A DNA stretch of 64,000 nt from Heterotrichella gracilis (taxonomy: Eukaryota > Sar > Xanthophyceae > Tribonematales > Xanthonemataceae): the NCBI GenBank assembly GCA_032358255.1, contig JAULBX010011545.1:1-64000 (forward strand), in the 5' to 3' direction. The translations under genes and the position numbers were made by a program. Below the pieces are notes generated by a model. It saw only the letters and a program-made list of their open reading frames with translations, had not been told where the DNA came from and did not search any database. Numbering within the stretch: the first letter of the stretch is position 1; each line of letters begins with the position of its first letter. Of this stretch, positions 45,551 through 56,275 are shown piece after piece.

Positions 45551-48500
45551 ATGGAAAGCTGGCTTGGAAAAGCTCTCTCAGAGGCCTGGAAAGCAGCGAC
45601 CATCTGGGACTACGAAGGAGGGAGCGACGATGACGACCTGGGCGACATGGTGGATATCCAAATCGGAGCATTTCACGACATCACCCCCCGCAGCATGCGC
45701 ACCCAGCTGTGGCTCTCTGCCCTGGTGCACCACAAGGGGGTGGGCACCGCCGCTGCACAGGACTACGGGCACTATTTGCGCACGGTAAACCCTAAAACCT
45801 AACCCTACGCCCAGCCCACCTCCCTGTTTGCTGCAACCCGTCTGTCAAGTGCAACCCAGGTGTTGTTGAGTTGGCTGGTGTGACGCTCACCCCCTCCTCC
45901 CTCGTAACTCAGGGCCTGGTGCCGGAGGTGTTCCAGGAAATAAAGAAGGACATTGATCGGACAGCGGTCTGCAAGCCACACAAATCCAGCACACACAGGT
46001 GGGATAAACCCTAAACCCTAGATCCTGAAGTCACTGTGCACTGCCTTTGTTCAAACCCTACTTCATCCGTTTTGTATTTTTGTGAAGCCTAAACCCTGGA
46101 ACCCACAGCCTGGCAGCGCCATACTTGCAAAGCATGCTTGTTGGCCCACTGCACCCTGCGTCCATCTTCCGCAACTGGCCTCGCTGCAAGCTGGCAGTCC
46201 TTAAAACCACTGCTTAGGGTTTAGGGTATGGGATGCTACAGTTGGGGAATCCTGCACCCCCACACAGTGTCTCTGTTGCACAGTGGTGGCTGTTCAGCCC
46301 TGTAACCTGGCTCAGCTGTGCCCCTTGACCAACCCACTTTCATAGCAGACAACCCTGTACAGTTACATATACCATTACAGTAATAGTTTGCCATTCTCTC
46401 AAAATCTGCAGCCAAGGCTACGACCTATCAAGCAACGAGGGCAAGACAGCGCTGGCACACGTGCTGGCAGCATATGCAGCATACGATACCGAGGTGGGGT
46501 ACTGCCAGGGCATGAACTTCCTGGCGGCGCTGCTGCTCAGCTACCTGCCCCAGGTAAGGGTTTAGGGTTTACGGTTTAGGGTGCGTAGGAACTTTCTGGC
46601 GGCGCTGCTGCTGCACTACATTTTCCCAGGGATTTCTTGTGGGATCTCCCGGGTGCATTGTTGCTGCCAAGCCATGTACGGTATCTTGATACAGGATCTC
46701 GCGGATGCACTGGGTGTAGATGGGGTCTAGGTGATCTAATGCAAATGCATCTTTGCTGCCCAAGCCACATGCACATATGAGATATTCCGCATGCGTTCTG
46801 AGTGTCTAGCCCGGCGGTATATAGAACCTGCATTCTCGCTGGCAAGCCATGCAAAGTATGCGCATTGTTGCTGAGCTGATTGGTGTGCTCCCTCCCCCAG
46901 GAGGCGCAGGCCTTTGGTGCGCTGGTTGTGCTCATGCGCGAGAAGAACCTGCGGGACATGTACAAGACAGACATGGGGCTGCTGCAGGTGCGTGGGCCAG
47001 GGGCTTTGGTCAGGGTTTAAGGTTTTGGTTGGGGGTATGCACAATGTTGCCATGGACATCGCCACTTCTGTGGGTGCAAAAGGTGGGAGCCATTGCAGTA
47101 CAGTCAGCAACTTTTAGGTCTTTTATGTTAACATGTTTACAATGGTACTTGTTCGCATGACATATAAGTAAAAAAATAAAAAAGGCATCTCTTATAATGG
47201 TGAATAGAACAACGGAAAAGTATTCAGTGATCAAATGGCAAAAGCCATAAAGTATAACCTCCTCCCCGTAGGTGCGGCTGTGGCAGGTGGGGCGCCTCCT
47301 CCCCCCAAAAGTATCACGCCACCTGGACAACCACGGGGTGCTTTCAGTATTATACGCCTCCTCCTGGCTGCTCACCTGCTTCTCGGCCGACTTCCCGCTC
47401 TCCTTTGCTGCACGCGTGATGGATGCGGTGCTTACCTCGCCCATGCAGGAGCCAATGATGAAGGTGTGGTGGTGGTGTAGGTGGAGGGGGGGGACAGGTG
47501 GGGTTCGTCACATATGGGGTGCTGGGTGGGGGGGATGTGAAAGGGTGGCTTTGCCGCACGCGTGGTGCATGCGTTGCAGACCCCGTGCATGCAGGAGCCC
47601 ATGGTGAAAGTAGGTGGGGTGTGGGTGTGGGTGGAAGAGGGTATGGGGGCTTTCTCTCACACATGGGGTGTCGTGCGTTTCGTGGGATGGGTATGGGGCG
47701 GATGCGATGGCTCTTCTGGAGGAAGCTATGTTCTTACAATCCTTGCCTCCCCTCCCAGGTCTCCATAGCCTATGTTTTAACACCCCTTGCCTCCCCATCC
47801 AGGTGTCCATCGCGCTCCTGCAGCGCTGTGAGTCTGACCTGCTTGAGCTGAATGACATGGAGCACATGGTGGACTATCTGCGCAAGCAGGTGCCCAGGTG
47901 GCCCAGGGACAGGCTGCAGGTGAGGAATCAAACCACATTCAAGCCCATGCGGTGATCGTGGTGGTTTCAGGGGGTTCTGTTTTGGATGAATGCATGGTTG
48001 CAGTGGATTGGATGTGTGAATGCCCATGTGTCATCTTATGTGGCATGGAGCACATGGGTATGTGTGGTGGATTAGCTGCGCAGGCAGGTGCCCAGGTGGC
48101 CTAGGGACAGGCTGCAGGTAAGGAATTGACCCATATCCCTCACATCAGACAGGGAGACCTACACTAGGCCCTAAAACCCTACACCCTATACCAGACCTAC
48201 AACAGACCCTACATGAAACCCTACTTTTCCTGCGCAGGCGGTGCTTGATGAGAGTCTAGCCACGCCCTGGTCCCCGCGAGAGGTGGCCATCCTACAAGAG
48301 GTGGCGGGGGCTGAGTCTGTGGTTGAGGCGGTGCAAAGGGTCAATGCTGCACAGGCCGGTGGGGCTGTGGGGGGCGTGGAAGTGGGTGGGGAGGAGGGGC
48401 AGGTGGCACCGGTGGCTGCTGTGAAGCCAGTGAGGGTGCCAATGCTGCCGCCGCCGCCCCGCGCGGCGGGGGGCAGTGGTGGGTTGGCGCCTGCGGGCGC

Positions 48501-51083
48501 TGGTGGGGCGTGGTGGCCCAGCACCACATCTGCCATGGGCGGCAGTGAGGTAGGGGCTGGGCTGGGGGGTAAGGTGGGCGTGTGGGGTTTAGGGTATACA
48601 AAAGCCATAAACTCTGAACCACGTGTGTTGCATCTGCCACAGAGACATTGCAAACGCGAGTCCCAGGCTGCAAAGCATCCCCATACGCCCCATGGCCCTG
48701 CTGAGTATTCTAAAACTCTGAAACCCTAAAAAAGTACTTACGTCGCATGCCCCAGCCCAAAATCTGGCATCCACAGCCGCTGCAAAAGCCCTAATACCCT
48801 AGACCTCAACCACCTGCGCTTGTCTTGTGCAGCAGCAGCCGCAGCGCAGCGGCAGCAGCGACCTGTGGACTGACCTGCTCCGCTGCCCAAACCCTAAACC
48901 CTGAAACCCTAGACCATAAACCCTCACAGAGCTGGTTGCGCTGCTTATTCCCTGAACCCCAAAACCCTAGACTCTGACCTGTGTTTGCCCCATGCAGCAG
49001 CCCCAGCGCAGCGGCGGCAGCGGCCTGTGGACAGACCTTGTGGCGCGGCTATCGTCGGGTGCCGAGTTGGATAGCCGGGCAGTGGATGGGCCCGCGGGGT
49101 CTACTCATGTGGCCGATTTCTTGGATTTCACATGCCACTCCTCGGGGGTGCGTGACCCGGTTCCATGTGGTCTTGAACCCTTGTCTAGGGTTTATGGGTG
49201 GCCTGTGGGGTCCACTTGCGTGGCTGATTTTCTCGACTTCACCTGCCATTCCTAGGGGGTGCGTGATAGGGTTCCATGTGGTCATGAACCCTTGTCTAGA
49301 GTATGAGTGGCCTGTGGGGTCCATTCATGTGGCTGGACTTCATCTGCCATTTTCCTGGACTTCACCTGCCATTTTTCGGGTGTGCGTTTGGCATTGAAAT
49401 TGTGGATTTCGGCTGTGGGATTTTTTCTTCTTCACCCACCATTCTTCACCAATGGCAAACAGTGTAGATTGTGTTATGTTTTCCTTTATCTGCCCTTTCT
49501 GTGGCTATGCCAGAGGATCAGCCCTCCAGCCCAATGGTCAATGACACCCGCCTTGGCCCTGTTAGTGGAAAAAACATATAATTCTATTTTTTTATACTCT
49601 TGTAATACTTTTACCATACTGTGTCACTGCTGCAGGACCAGCCCTCCAGCCCCATGGTGGCCGAAGCCCGCCCCGCCCCCTTCCTGCTACACACCTTCGA
49701 CCCCTTTGGCTGCCTACCCTCCCAAGGCAGCGGCTCCACCATCTCCGCCATCAGCGAACCACAGCCCGCCACGTCAGCATCCCTCCCCTCGGAACCATCC
49801 GGCGCCATCCCCCTTGCGCCCATCCGCACCAGGGAGTCCCTGCCCAGCACTGCAGCCAGCGCGGTGAGAAGTATGGCGCAAATACTGACAATTAATAATA
49901 ATACAATATCTTTCTTATATTACAATATTTGTGACGAGTGAGTAGTATGGCGCAGTGAGTAGCATGGCGTAACTGGTGGATATTATTGCCATCATTATTA
50001 TTATTATAATAATAAAGCAATCTATCCGACATCACGTTTTCATCTGACAGGTGAGCAGCATGGCGCAAATGCTGCTGACGGGGCTGGAGGGACTGATGAT
50101 TGACGGGGATTACGAGGCCGCACAGGATCCCCAGACCTTCAACATCGAGGCGGTGGCCAGGGCGAGCTTTGACTCAGCTGCAGGTAAGATTTGGATAAGA
50201 TGAGCTTTTAGCTGTAACTAAAACTGCAAAATAATAATAAATAAAGCTTCTTGCTGTTCCACGCCTTCTGTTCCCAGTTGCAAATTGCACGCTCCTAAAT
50301 CTTTTTTGCAATCCGCATGTTTTCCTTCTCCTTGATTTCACAAGCTATCTTCTTTCCCTCTCATCGTGCGCTTCTTTCTCAGGCGCAGAGCTGCGGGTGG
50401 GTGGCGGCCAGGGGGCGGATTTCTCGTGGGACAAGGGGGACGCGGAATTCGGGGCATTGACGGGGTGCGAGAGTCCCCAGGTAGCCCCCCAGCAGCATGG
50501 ATGCCTCAATGGGGATCACCCCATCCTTTCCAGTCCCCAGTTGCTGGCCATGCTGGACGCGCAGCGGGGCGCCTCAGAAACCCTAAACCCTAACCCCGGC
50601 TGCTCGCCATCAGAAACCCTAAACCCTAAACCCAGCCAGGGTGATGGCGGCAACCTCATCATGTTCTCGCCAGGGGGTAAAATTGGCGGAGGGGATGCCG
50701 TGGCGCGCACGCGCCCCACCCGCCCTGTTTCGCCTGGCCCTGCGCCAGGTGGCAGCCCCGCAGCCAGCGCAGCCGATGCGCACATGAGCCGCCACCTGGA
50801 GGCATTCCGGCGCCACTCGGACATCACCCCGGCCTCCCGGGGATCCATGCCGATCCCCGACCCGGAATCGCCGTCGGCACCCGGCAGCGTCGGGAGTGTC
50901 GGGTCGGCGGCGCGGCGGCACACCATCGGCGCTACCAGCGGGGGTGTCCAGGGGTGGGGTGGGGGTGGGGGTGGTGGTGGGGCGCAGGAGGGGAGGGGCG
51001 CAAAACTGGGGACGCCCCGGGAGCGCGAGCCTGACTCCTTTTCTGAGCTGTATATGCAGGCGCGGGTTGCGAAAAGCAAATGA
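45551..51083 (+). CDS. TBC-domain Rab GTPase-activating protein
   Basis: Exons 45551-45784, 45913-45998, 46412-46553, 46901-46987, 47272-47463, 47803-47919, 48238-48549, 48998-49147, 49636-49863, 50051-50183 and 50383-51083 give 793 residues. TBC motifs are in order: [29 protein letters not shown] (Arg finger), [15 protein letters not shown] (Gln finger, near 138), [27 protein letters not shown] and [18 protein letters not shown]. The domain speeds GTP hydrolysis by Rab proteins in vesicle traffic. The second half is low-complexity Gly/Pro/Ser sequence with no domain seen. The last exon contains two in-frame telomere-like segments (SETLNPNP and SETLNPKP). The end of exon 8 is the least certain junction, because a 120-bp tandem starts inside it. 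The ATG follows AAAAAG; an in-frame upstream extension exists but starts without ATG. Confidence 0.88.
46583..46632 (+). repeat. Echo of TBC exon 3 end
   Basis: GGAACTTTCTGGCGGCGCTG and CTGCTGCACTACATTTTCCC repeat the exon end ATGAACTTCCTGGCGGCGCT with CTGCTGCTCAGCTACCTGCC. They are separated from it by GGGTTTAGGGTTTACGG-type repeats. Confidence 0.85.
47556..47612 (+). repeat. Echo of TBC exon 5 end
   Basis: Repeats CGCGTGATGGATGCGGTGCT and CCCATGCAGGAGCCAATGAT of the exon end, as CGCGTGGTGCATGCGTTGCA and CATGCAGGAGCCCATGGTGA. The copy lies in the downstream intron, about 150 bp on. Confidence 0.85.
48036..48118 (+). repeat. Echo of TBC exon 6 end
   Basis: GCATGGAGCACATGGGTATG and then GCGCAGGCAGGTGCCCAGGT with GGCCTAGGGACAGGCTGCAG closely match the exon end (ACATGGAGCACATGG, AGGTGCCCAGGTGGCCCAGG). 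The donor is included. It is one of the least decayed copies. Confidence 0.9.
48832..48972 (+). repeat. Echo of TBC exon 8 start followed by CCCTAAA-type tract
   Basis: The acceptor and exon start CAGCCCCAGCGCAGCGGCGG is copied at 48839 as CAGCCGCAGCGCAGCGGCAG, reads on through CCTGTGGACTGACCTG, then breaks into CAAACCCTAAACCCTGAAAC. A short second copy and more CCCTAGA/CCCTGAA units follow before the real exon at 48998. Confidence 0.85.
49079..49380 (+). repeat. ~120-bp tandem repeat across the TBC exon 8 end
   Basis: Three units share GTGG..GGGTCTACTCATGTGGC, GATTTCACATGCCACTCC and GCGTGACCCGGTTCCATGTG. The first is partly coding ([13 protein letters not shown]); units two and three decay stepwise (first stop at 49252). 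Confidence 0.85.
49506..49556 (+). repeat. Echo of TBC exon 9 start
   Basis: GATCAGCCCTCCAGCCCAAT and GGTCAATG resemble GACCAGCCCTCCAGCCCCAT and GGTGGCCG at 49636, with an AG ahead. The copy lies in the upstream intron. Confidence 0.8.
49861..49970 (+). repeat. Echoes of TBC exon 10 start
   Basis: GTGAGAAGTATGGCGCAAAT at the exon 9 donor, then GTGAGTAGTATGGCGCAG and GTGAGTAGCATGGCG near 49937-49967, all imitate GTGAGCAGCATGGCGCAAAT at 50051. The exon 9 donor itself lies within one of these copies. Confidence 0.8.
49984..50012. repeat. ATT/AAT microsatellite
   Basis: Short run of TTA and ATA units in a TBC intron. Confidence 0.8.
50577..50634 (+). repeat. Telomere-like CCCTAAA units inside coding sequence
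   Basis: Two runs of AAACCCTAAACCCTAA-type sequence lie in the TBC last exon and are read as ETLNPNP and ETLNPKP, without a stop. The segment between them (GGCTGCTCGCCATC) resembles CAGTTGCTGGCCATGC just upstream, as in intronic echo units. Confidence 0.85.
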
Positions 51084-52323
51084 ATATTTATGTATGTGGC
51101 GTGACAGGGACAGTGTCCCTGAACAGGCGCTTTGTGAACTTCACATGTGGTGCTTATTAGTGAATAGTGCGACATCGCAGGTGATGGTTGTTTATGATAA
51201 GTGCACTAAGTGATAGTTTATTAGTGAAGAGGGCCGTTGGACTTGTTCACCCTAAGGGCTTGTCCCTTCCCAATATGCGCGGGTGCCACCCACTGGGTCC
51301 CGTATCATGGTTCAATACAAGACCTTGGCGAGCCTGTGGGGACTCCGATGTCAAAGATTTGATCGTTGGGCCAAGTTTAACTTGAAGTTCACAGTTTGGA
51401 ATAAATCTGCAGGTTAGCTGTGTTGCCTTTTGGTGCCCGGGTGCAAGCAAGTGGCCCCCTAACTACGCCTTTGTGCTTCCCCTTCAAGGGGAAGTTGCTT
51501 TCTTTCTGCCCGCTGCCTTGTGACAGTGTTTCAAGTTGCCAGGGGGCAAACTTTGGAGGCCCTCAAGGAAACGTAGCGCACAGCCTGTGATGTACATGCA
51601 GGGTTTTGCCTAGTTGAAATTGATCAAGCATGATGTATGCATACGTGTCAATCAGCCAATGTTAATTAGCAGTGCACTGCATGCATATGCTTAGAAAGTC
51701 TCACAGTGCACTGGCTGCTTCGTGATGCCAGCATGAGCTGTAGGCATAGGCATACAGTATGCAGCAGAAATGAACACAGTCAGTTTTACAAAGATACCCT
51801 TGAGACAAGTTTCAAACAACATTTATGTTATAACTCTTTCAACGCACCAACCATTGGCAGCCTCAGGCTGCAAGTCTGTATCACAATGAAGTACGGACCT
51901 GGTCCACCAGGACCTGGTGCCTACACTCTGCAAGCTTGGCAAAGCATGCAATATTGATGTTTCACATGCCTGGCAATGCCATTGGCCTTCGCTGCATGGC
52001 ATTACGCTGCCAGCATCAATCAAAATGATTGGTAAGATTTGTAAAGCAAGCTGAGCTGCTCTCGGGGGATGACATATTAGCAATGAGGCCGCATTCAACT
52101 TGCTCTGCCACCTAATTCAGATCCTTGCTGTATGCGCTTGGGAGGGGGGGGGGTTCCAAGCCCATTGTGGAACTTCAGTGGAAGCGCTCAGCTGCCATGG
52201 TGGAACCATGGTGGAAGCGCTCAGCTGCCAGAAGACCCACTGGGTAGTCAACCAAAGCAAGGGATGCCATTAAGCCCAGCCCATGCATGCCACCATATGC
52301 CACCATATGGGAGGCATCATGGC
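51084..52323. other. Convergent intergenic region with MsrA echo
   Basis: Holds the 3' flanks of the TBC and MsrA genes. From about 52048 to 52242 it repeats the end of the MsrA last exon (plus strand CTGCTCTCGGGG, TATGCGCTTGGGA, CCCATTGTGGAACT), with a further copy of the GAAGCGCTCAGCTGCCA block. No other gene was recognised. Confidence 0.6.
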
Positions 52324-54474
52324 CTAGAACCAGCTGCTCTCGGGGCATCCGGTGTCCGAAATGAGACCGCGCTTCTCGGCCGCCTGCTTCAGGTCCTTGG
52401 TGTATGCGCTTGGGAAGGCTTTGCCCAGCCCGTTGTGGAACTGGTGGTAGCGCTCCGCTGGGTAGAAGGGGAGGGCGGTGGAGTCCACCACGTACACGGT
52501 GTTGATGCGGTCGTTCTCGGTGGGCTTGCCGCCTGTGAACGTGTTGCCGCTGCCGGGGACCAGCTTCATGCCGTTGACGTTGCTGGCCTGCGCGGTGGGG
52601 TGCGAGGGGTCAGAGGATGGAGCCTTGCATGGGTTGCATGTGGCTGTACTGCTGGGACGCATGTAGCTAACTAAGGGTTAATCAAACGACAAGGGGAGAT
52701 AGGATAGGCATGATGAGGCGGTAATTGTCGGCGTTTGCCGCATGAACAGGTGTTGCAGCAGCCGAGAACCAGCTTCATGCCATTGACGTTGCTGGCCTGC
52801 ACAGCAGGGTGCATGTGGTGAATGAGGGATAGCGCATTGTGGATAGATAAATAGACATTAAAAAGCGCATTGTGGATATTAAAGCACTCAATAGACGCAA
52901 CACGATACAACACATTTCTGCCACCTTCAATCTTGCTCTACTCCACAACAATTGTTTTTAGACCCGCGCATTTTTCCATGCTTGCGATTGTCATTTGTGT
53001 TTGTAATTGTAACAAACCTTGATAATGTCCATCATGGGAGAGTCCACGCCACCCGGGATGCCAATCACATTGCGGTATCCCGGCCCCGCATCCTGGGGAT
53101 CCTGGCGCAGCATCCCGAAGGGCGTCTTGCGGAACTGGCTGAAGTACACGTCTGCAAACGCCTTCATCTGGCGCTTTGCCTCCGCCATGTCAGCAGCCTT
53201 GACATTCAGCTGGACCACCTCTGCGTGGCCTAGCTTCTCATAGAGGGTGCCCTCAGGGCCGTAGTAGTAGCACACCTTGCCACCAGGACCTGCAAAAATG
53301 AAACCATGAATATTTGAATGATTGGAGTCATAAGGAAGTGAGCCAGGCTCCCTGAATATGAATGTCCATTACGTTCTTGTAAACCTGGTAAATTGATTGT
53401 GGGCCAATTCGAGGTCCTAACGCCAGGAGATCTTTATTATATGTAATATACATTGAAGTCGTCCTGCTGGCGCTGCAAGTATAGGGTCGACTGCTGACCT
53501 TGCTAGCGAGAATAAAGAAGTACACATACCGTATATGAGCTGTTAATGAGCAGGCGTGGTGGACACTGAAGAGGGAGCACGACAAGGAAAGAGCATTGCC
53601 CTGCTGTCAGTGCCACTAGGCCTCACACCAGGCCTTCAAAGTAGGCTCCGCACAAGGATTAAATGTCTAATGTCCGGTATCCAGGTGTGTTTTGAAATTG
53701 CGTACTACCATATTAAAAATGCATATTCATGCATGGCAACGAGCACTGAAGCCTGGCACCCACCTGCTCCATAGCCACCCCCCGCATACCCCACAATCGC
53801 AGAAAAGTCCTCTGGAAGCCTGCCCATGGCAAACTCGGCATCCACGAAGTCCTTCTGCCGCCCCCAGAAGCAGCCGTTGCCAAAGTAGATGGGCATGGCC
53901 ACCTCCTCAGCACTGGTAGAAGCTGCTGATGCAGCCGCCTCGGTACTGGCTGGTTCCGCCTCTGCGGATGCGCTCTGGGGCTTGAGGGTGACTGCGGTAA
54001 TGGTCCATAGGGCTGCAGCCAGGGCGGCTCGTCGGGAGATGGACTGCCTGCGGGGGCGGTGTGGGACTGGTCAGGGCAAGGGCGTGGGATGGCGCGGTTG
54101 CCATCGGGGTTGGCAGGGTGAGGGACAGGTGAGGCCATGGGTATGCGCCACTGAAGTAGATGTGGGTTATGCCCCACAGTGGGGTAGCAAGGGAACTGTG
54201 TGGTGCCACAAGTGCAAGTGTGCAGACGACCCCTGCTTGCTCCATCTAGCTGTCAGCACCGTACAGGAGCGGTGTGAACCACATGGCTGCAAATACAAGA
54301 GCTCAAAATGAAACCGAAGCAAGGTAGGTTGGGCTACTGTATGTGCTGGCCTTACTTGTGGTTGGCAGGGGCTTGTGGTGGGGAGGGGCTGTGGCCCTGC
54401 TGCTGTTTCTTGTGCTTGCTCAGCCCGCCAGCGCTGCAGCACAGGACCGGCTGGGAGGTGACGGCTGACAACAT
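52324..54474 (-). CDS. MSRA: Peptide methionine sulfoxide reductase A, plastid/thylakoid-targeted form
   Basis: Exons 54474-54356, 54047-53764, 53289-53018 and 52587-52324 give 312 residues. MsrA signatures: IYFGNGCFWGRQKDFVD (catalytic Cys near 99), SAIVGYAGGGYG, YGPEGTLYEKLGHAEVVQL and FYPAERYHQFHNGLG. MsrA reduces methionine-S-sulfoxide and repairs oxidised proteins. The leader is bipartite: a transit-peptide-like start (MLSAVTSQPVLCCSAGGLSK), then SISRRAALAAALWTITAVTL and a cleavage-like SASA before EAEP. A twin Arg before a hydrophobic stretch suggests Tat import to the thylakoid lumen, an unusual place for MsrA (inference). The insert around 180-240 (PFGMLRQDPQDAGPGYRNV) is longer than in bacterial MsrA. 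C-terminal Cys in GCPESSWF may act in resolution. Echoes of the last exon lie on both of its sides. Confidence 0.9.
52727..52815 (-). repeat. Echo of MsrA last exon start
   Basis: Minus strand reads ASNVNGMKLVLGCCNTC after a CAG, against ASNVNGMKLVPGSGNTF at the real exon start (52587). It is nearly identical for the first 30 bases, then decays. It lies about 215 bp upstream, in the intron. Confidence 0.88.
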
Positions 54475-55859
54475 ATTGCTGCAGTTGTGTGTATTTCTAC
54501 TGGTTGGATATTACAGGACGCAGGGAAACCCGCAGAACCCCAAGCGATGTCGCAAAACGCGGTGGTCCACAGCTTCCGAGCTGGTATAGCAACCAGCCAC
54601 ACTATTTGAAGCTGCCTGATGTTGGCAATGTTGGTGCTACCGAATAGTATCCCGCGTTTACGGTTGCTATGAGTAGCAAAGAGGGGTCGTCTGTCTATAT
54701 ATGTGCTCGCAGTTTGCATGCATATGGCTGCGCTGCAACGAGACCCCAGATCATGCCACGTGGACGGCTGACCACGCAAAACCCTGCTGCAGGGTTTTTC
54801 GCATCCAAAGGAACTTAGCCAACGACTCGCCTAGCCTGGCAATGGCCATGGCATTCACAAGCACCATATGGCAGGCAATATATTGTATACTCTTGCCCTC
54901 GCGACAATGCTCAAACAAAGGGCATGTGCACGGCATGCACAATGATTGCGTGGTGCACCGCGGATTTACCCTGCACCATAAAGATACAAAGACGGGCGGC
55001 ACCATCGGCACGCCAATCCAATCGTTCTTTAAAATAAAAATTCCATTCAAACGTCGCAGCAACACCCACAGTGATTGCTGTGCCACTATCCTTGGGGTAT
55101 TTGCCTGTCCATCATAAACACTCAAGGCGGAGGTTGCACATTGTGTCAACGCTGGCACCTGTACCTGGTCCTTGGATGTTCATCAGCGCGCACCATGATA
55201 CAACTTATCTACCATCATGCCAGCTGGCACTGTGTGATCAAACCCTCGCAGGTCTTTCACAAATAAACGGGTCCAGGGAAGTGTAGAAAGTATGTCCTAG
55301 AAATAAATGCAAGTGCCAAAGGCGTACAATTTAACACCCTGAGAGTTGCATAGCAACTACGCATAAGTTATGCAACCGTGGTGCTTTTGACGAAAATGAC
55401 GAGCGATTTTTTTGAAGATATTTGAAGGGACTGAAACCAAACAGATGGCAGTCGATGAAATAAAAAAGTGGCCCTGGGAGGTTTTATGCAGCACGGACAC
55501 TGCTCAAGTGGTGGCATGCACGATAAGACAAACAGCAGCAACACTCCTGGTAAACTTCAAGTAATACAGCTCCCTCGAAAATGACTACTGCCTTTGCAAA
55601 TGCTCCCACCTCAACCACCCCAGGGACAGGAGCGTGCAACATCGATGATTTATGCCATATAAATAAGCCGCCGTGGAAAAAAACTCTATACTCAAACCAT
55701 AGAAAACGTCTCCAATAGTTTGCAAACTGTTGGAATGCCTTCTCTACAGCTGCCAGGCCTCTGTTTGAGGGCACGAGCCTGCACACCATTGCCACCCGCG
55801 CCAGCCCATCACAGCGTATTGCATGCAATGCCATGCCCCAGACCCTTCACAGCCAGCAG
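54475..55859. other. Intergenic region between MsrA and OSCA genes
   Basis: Upstream side of MsrA (its promoter) and distal 3' flank of the channel gene. No gene or clear repeat was recognised; open frames are short and motif-free. Confidence 0.5.
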
Positions 55860-56275
55860 CTGCAAAAGCCACACCCTTCCCAGCCCCCCCCCCACATGGA
55901 GTGGCGCATGATGCCATGCTTCTCCACTACCTCCTGGTCCTCAGGCCCTGGACATCGGATGTACGCCCCAGGGCGCAGCGAGGCTAGGCAGCAATCCCGA
56001 GCAAGCATCCCAGGGAGGTGGGCCATCGACAACCAACTCCACACGGACCTCACTCGCTGCTCGCCTGCCCAGACCCTTTACAGGGTGTAGCGCGTGAGGC
56101 CATACTTCTCCCCACACCTTCTGCTGCCCAGGATGCTGTTCCCAGGGCGGAAAGAGGCGGGCAGAAAGGGGCGAGGCCCAGCCAGTAGGCCTGCGCGGCC
56201 ACCCCAGGCTGGGGGCACCCACAAGCAACCCCGCAAGGACCTCACTCCCTGCTCGCCTGCACAGGGCCAGACCCT
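55860..56275 (-). repeat. Two echoes of the OSCA last exon beyond the stop codon
   Basis: The terminal exon and stop region (plus strand ACCCTTTACAGGGTGTAGCG with CCATACTTCTCCCACACCTT) recurs at about 56074-56260 and, more decayed, at 55860-56070 (CCATGCTTCTCCACTACCTC). The step is about 200 bp. Both keep GGGCGCAGCGAGGC or GGGCGGAAAGAGGC and the ACAAGCAACC/ACAACCAACT blocks. Confidence 0.85.

Noticed and set aside
50516-51175. 219-residue minus-strand open frame
   Set aside because: Antisense of the GC-rich last TBC exon; no recognisable domain.
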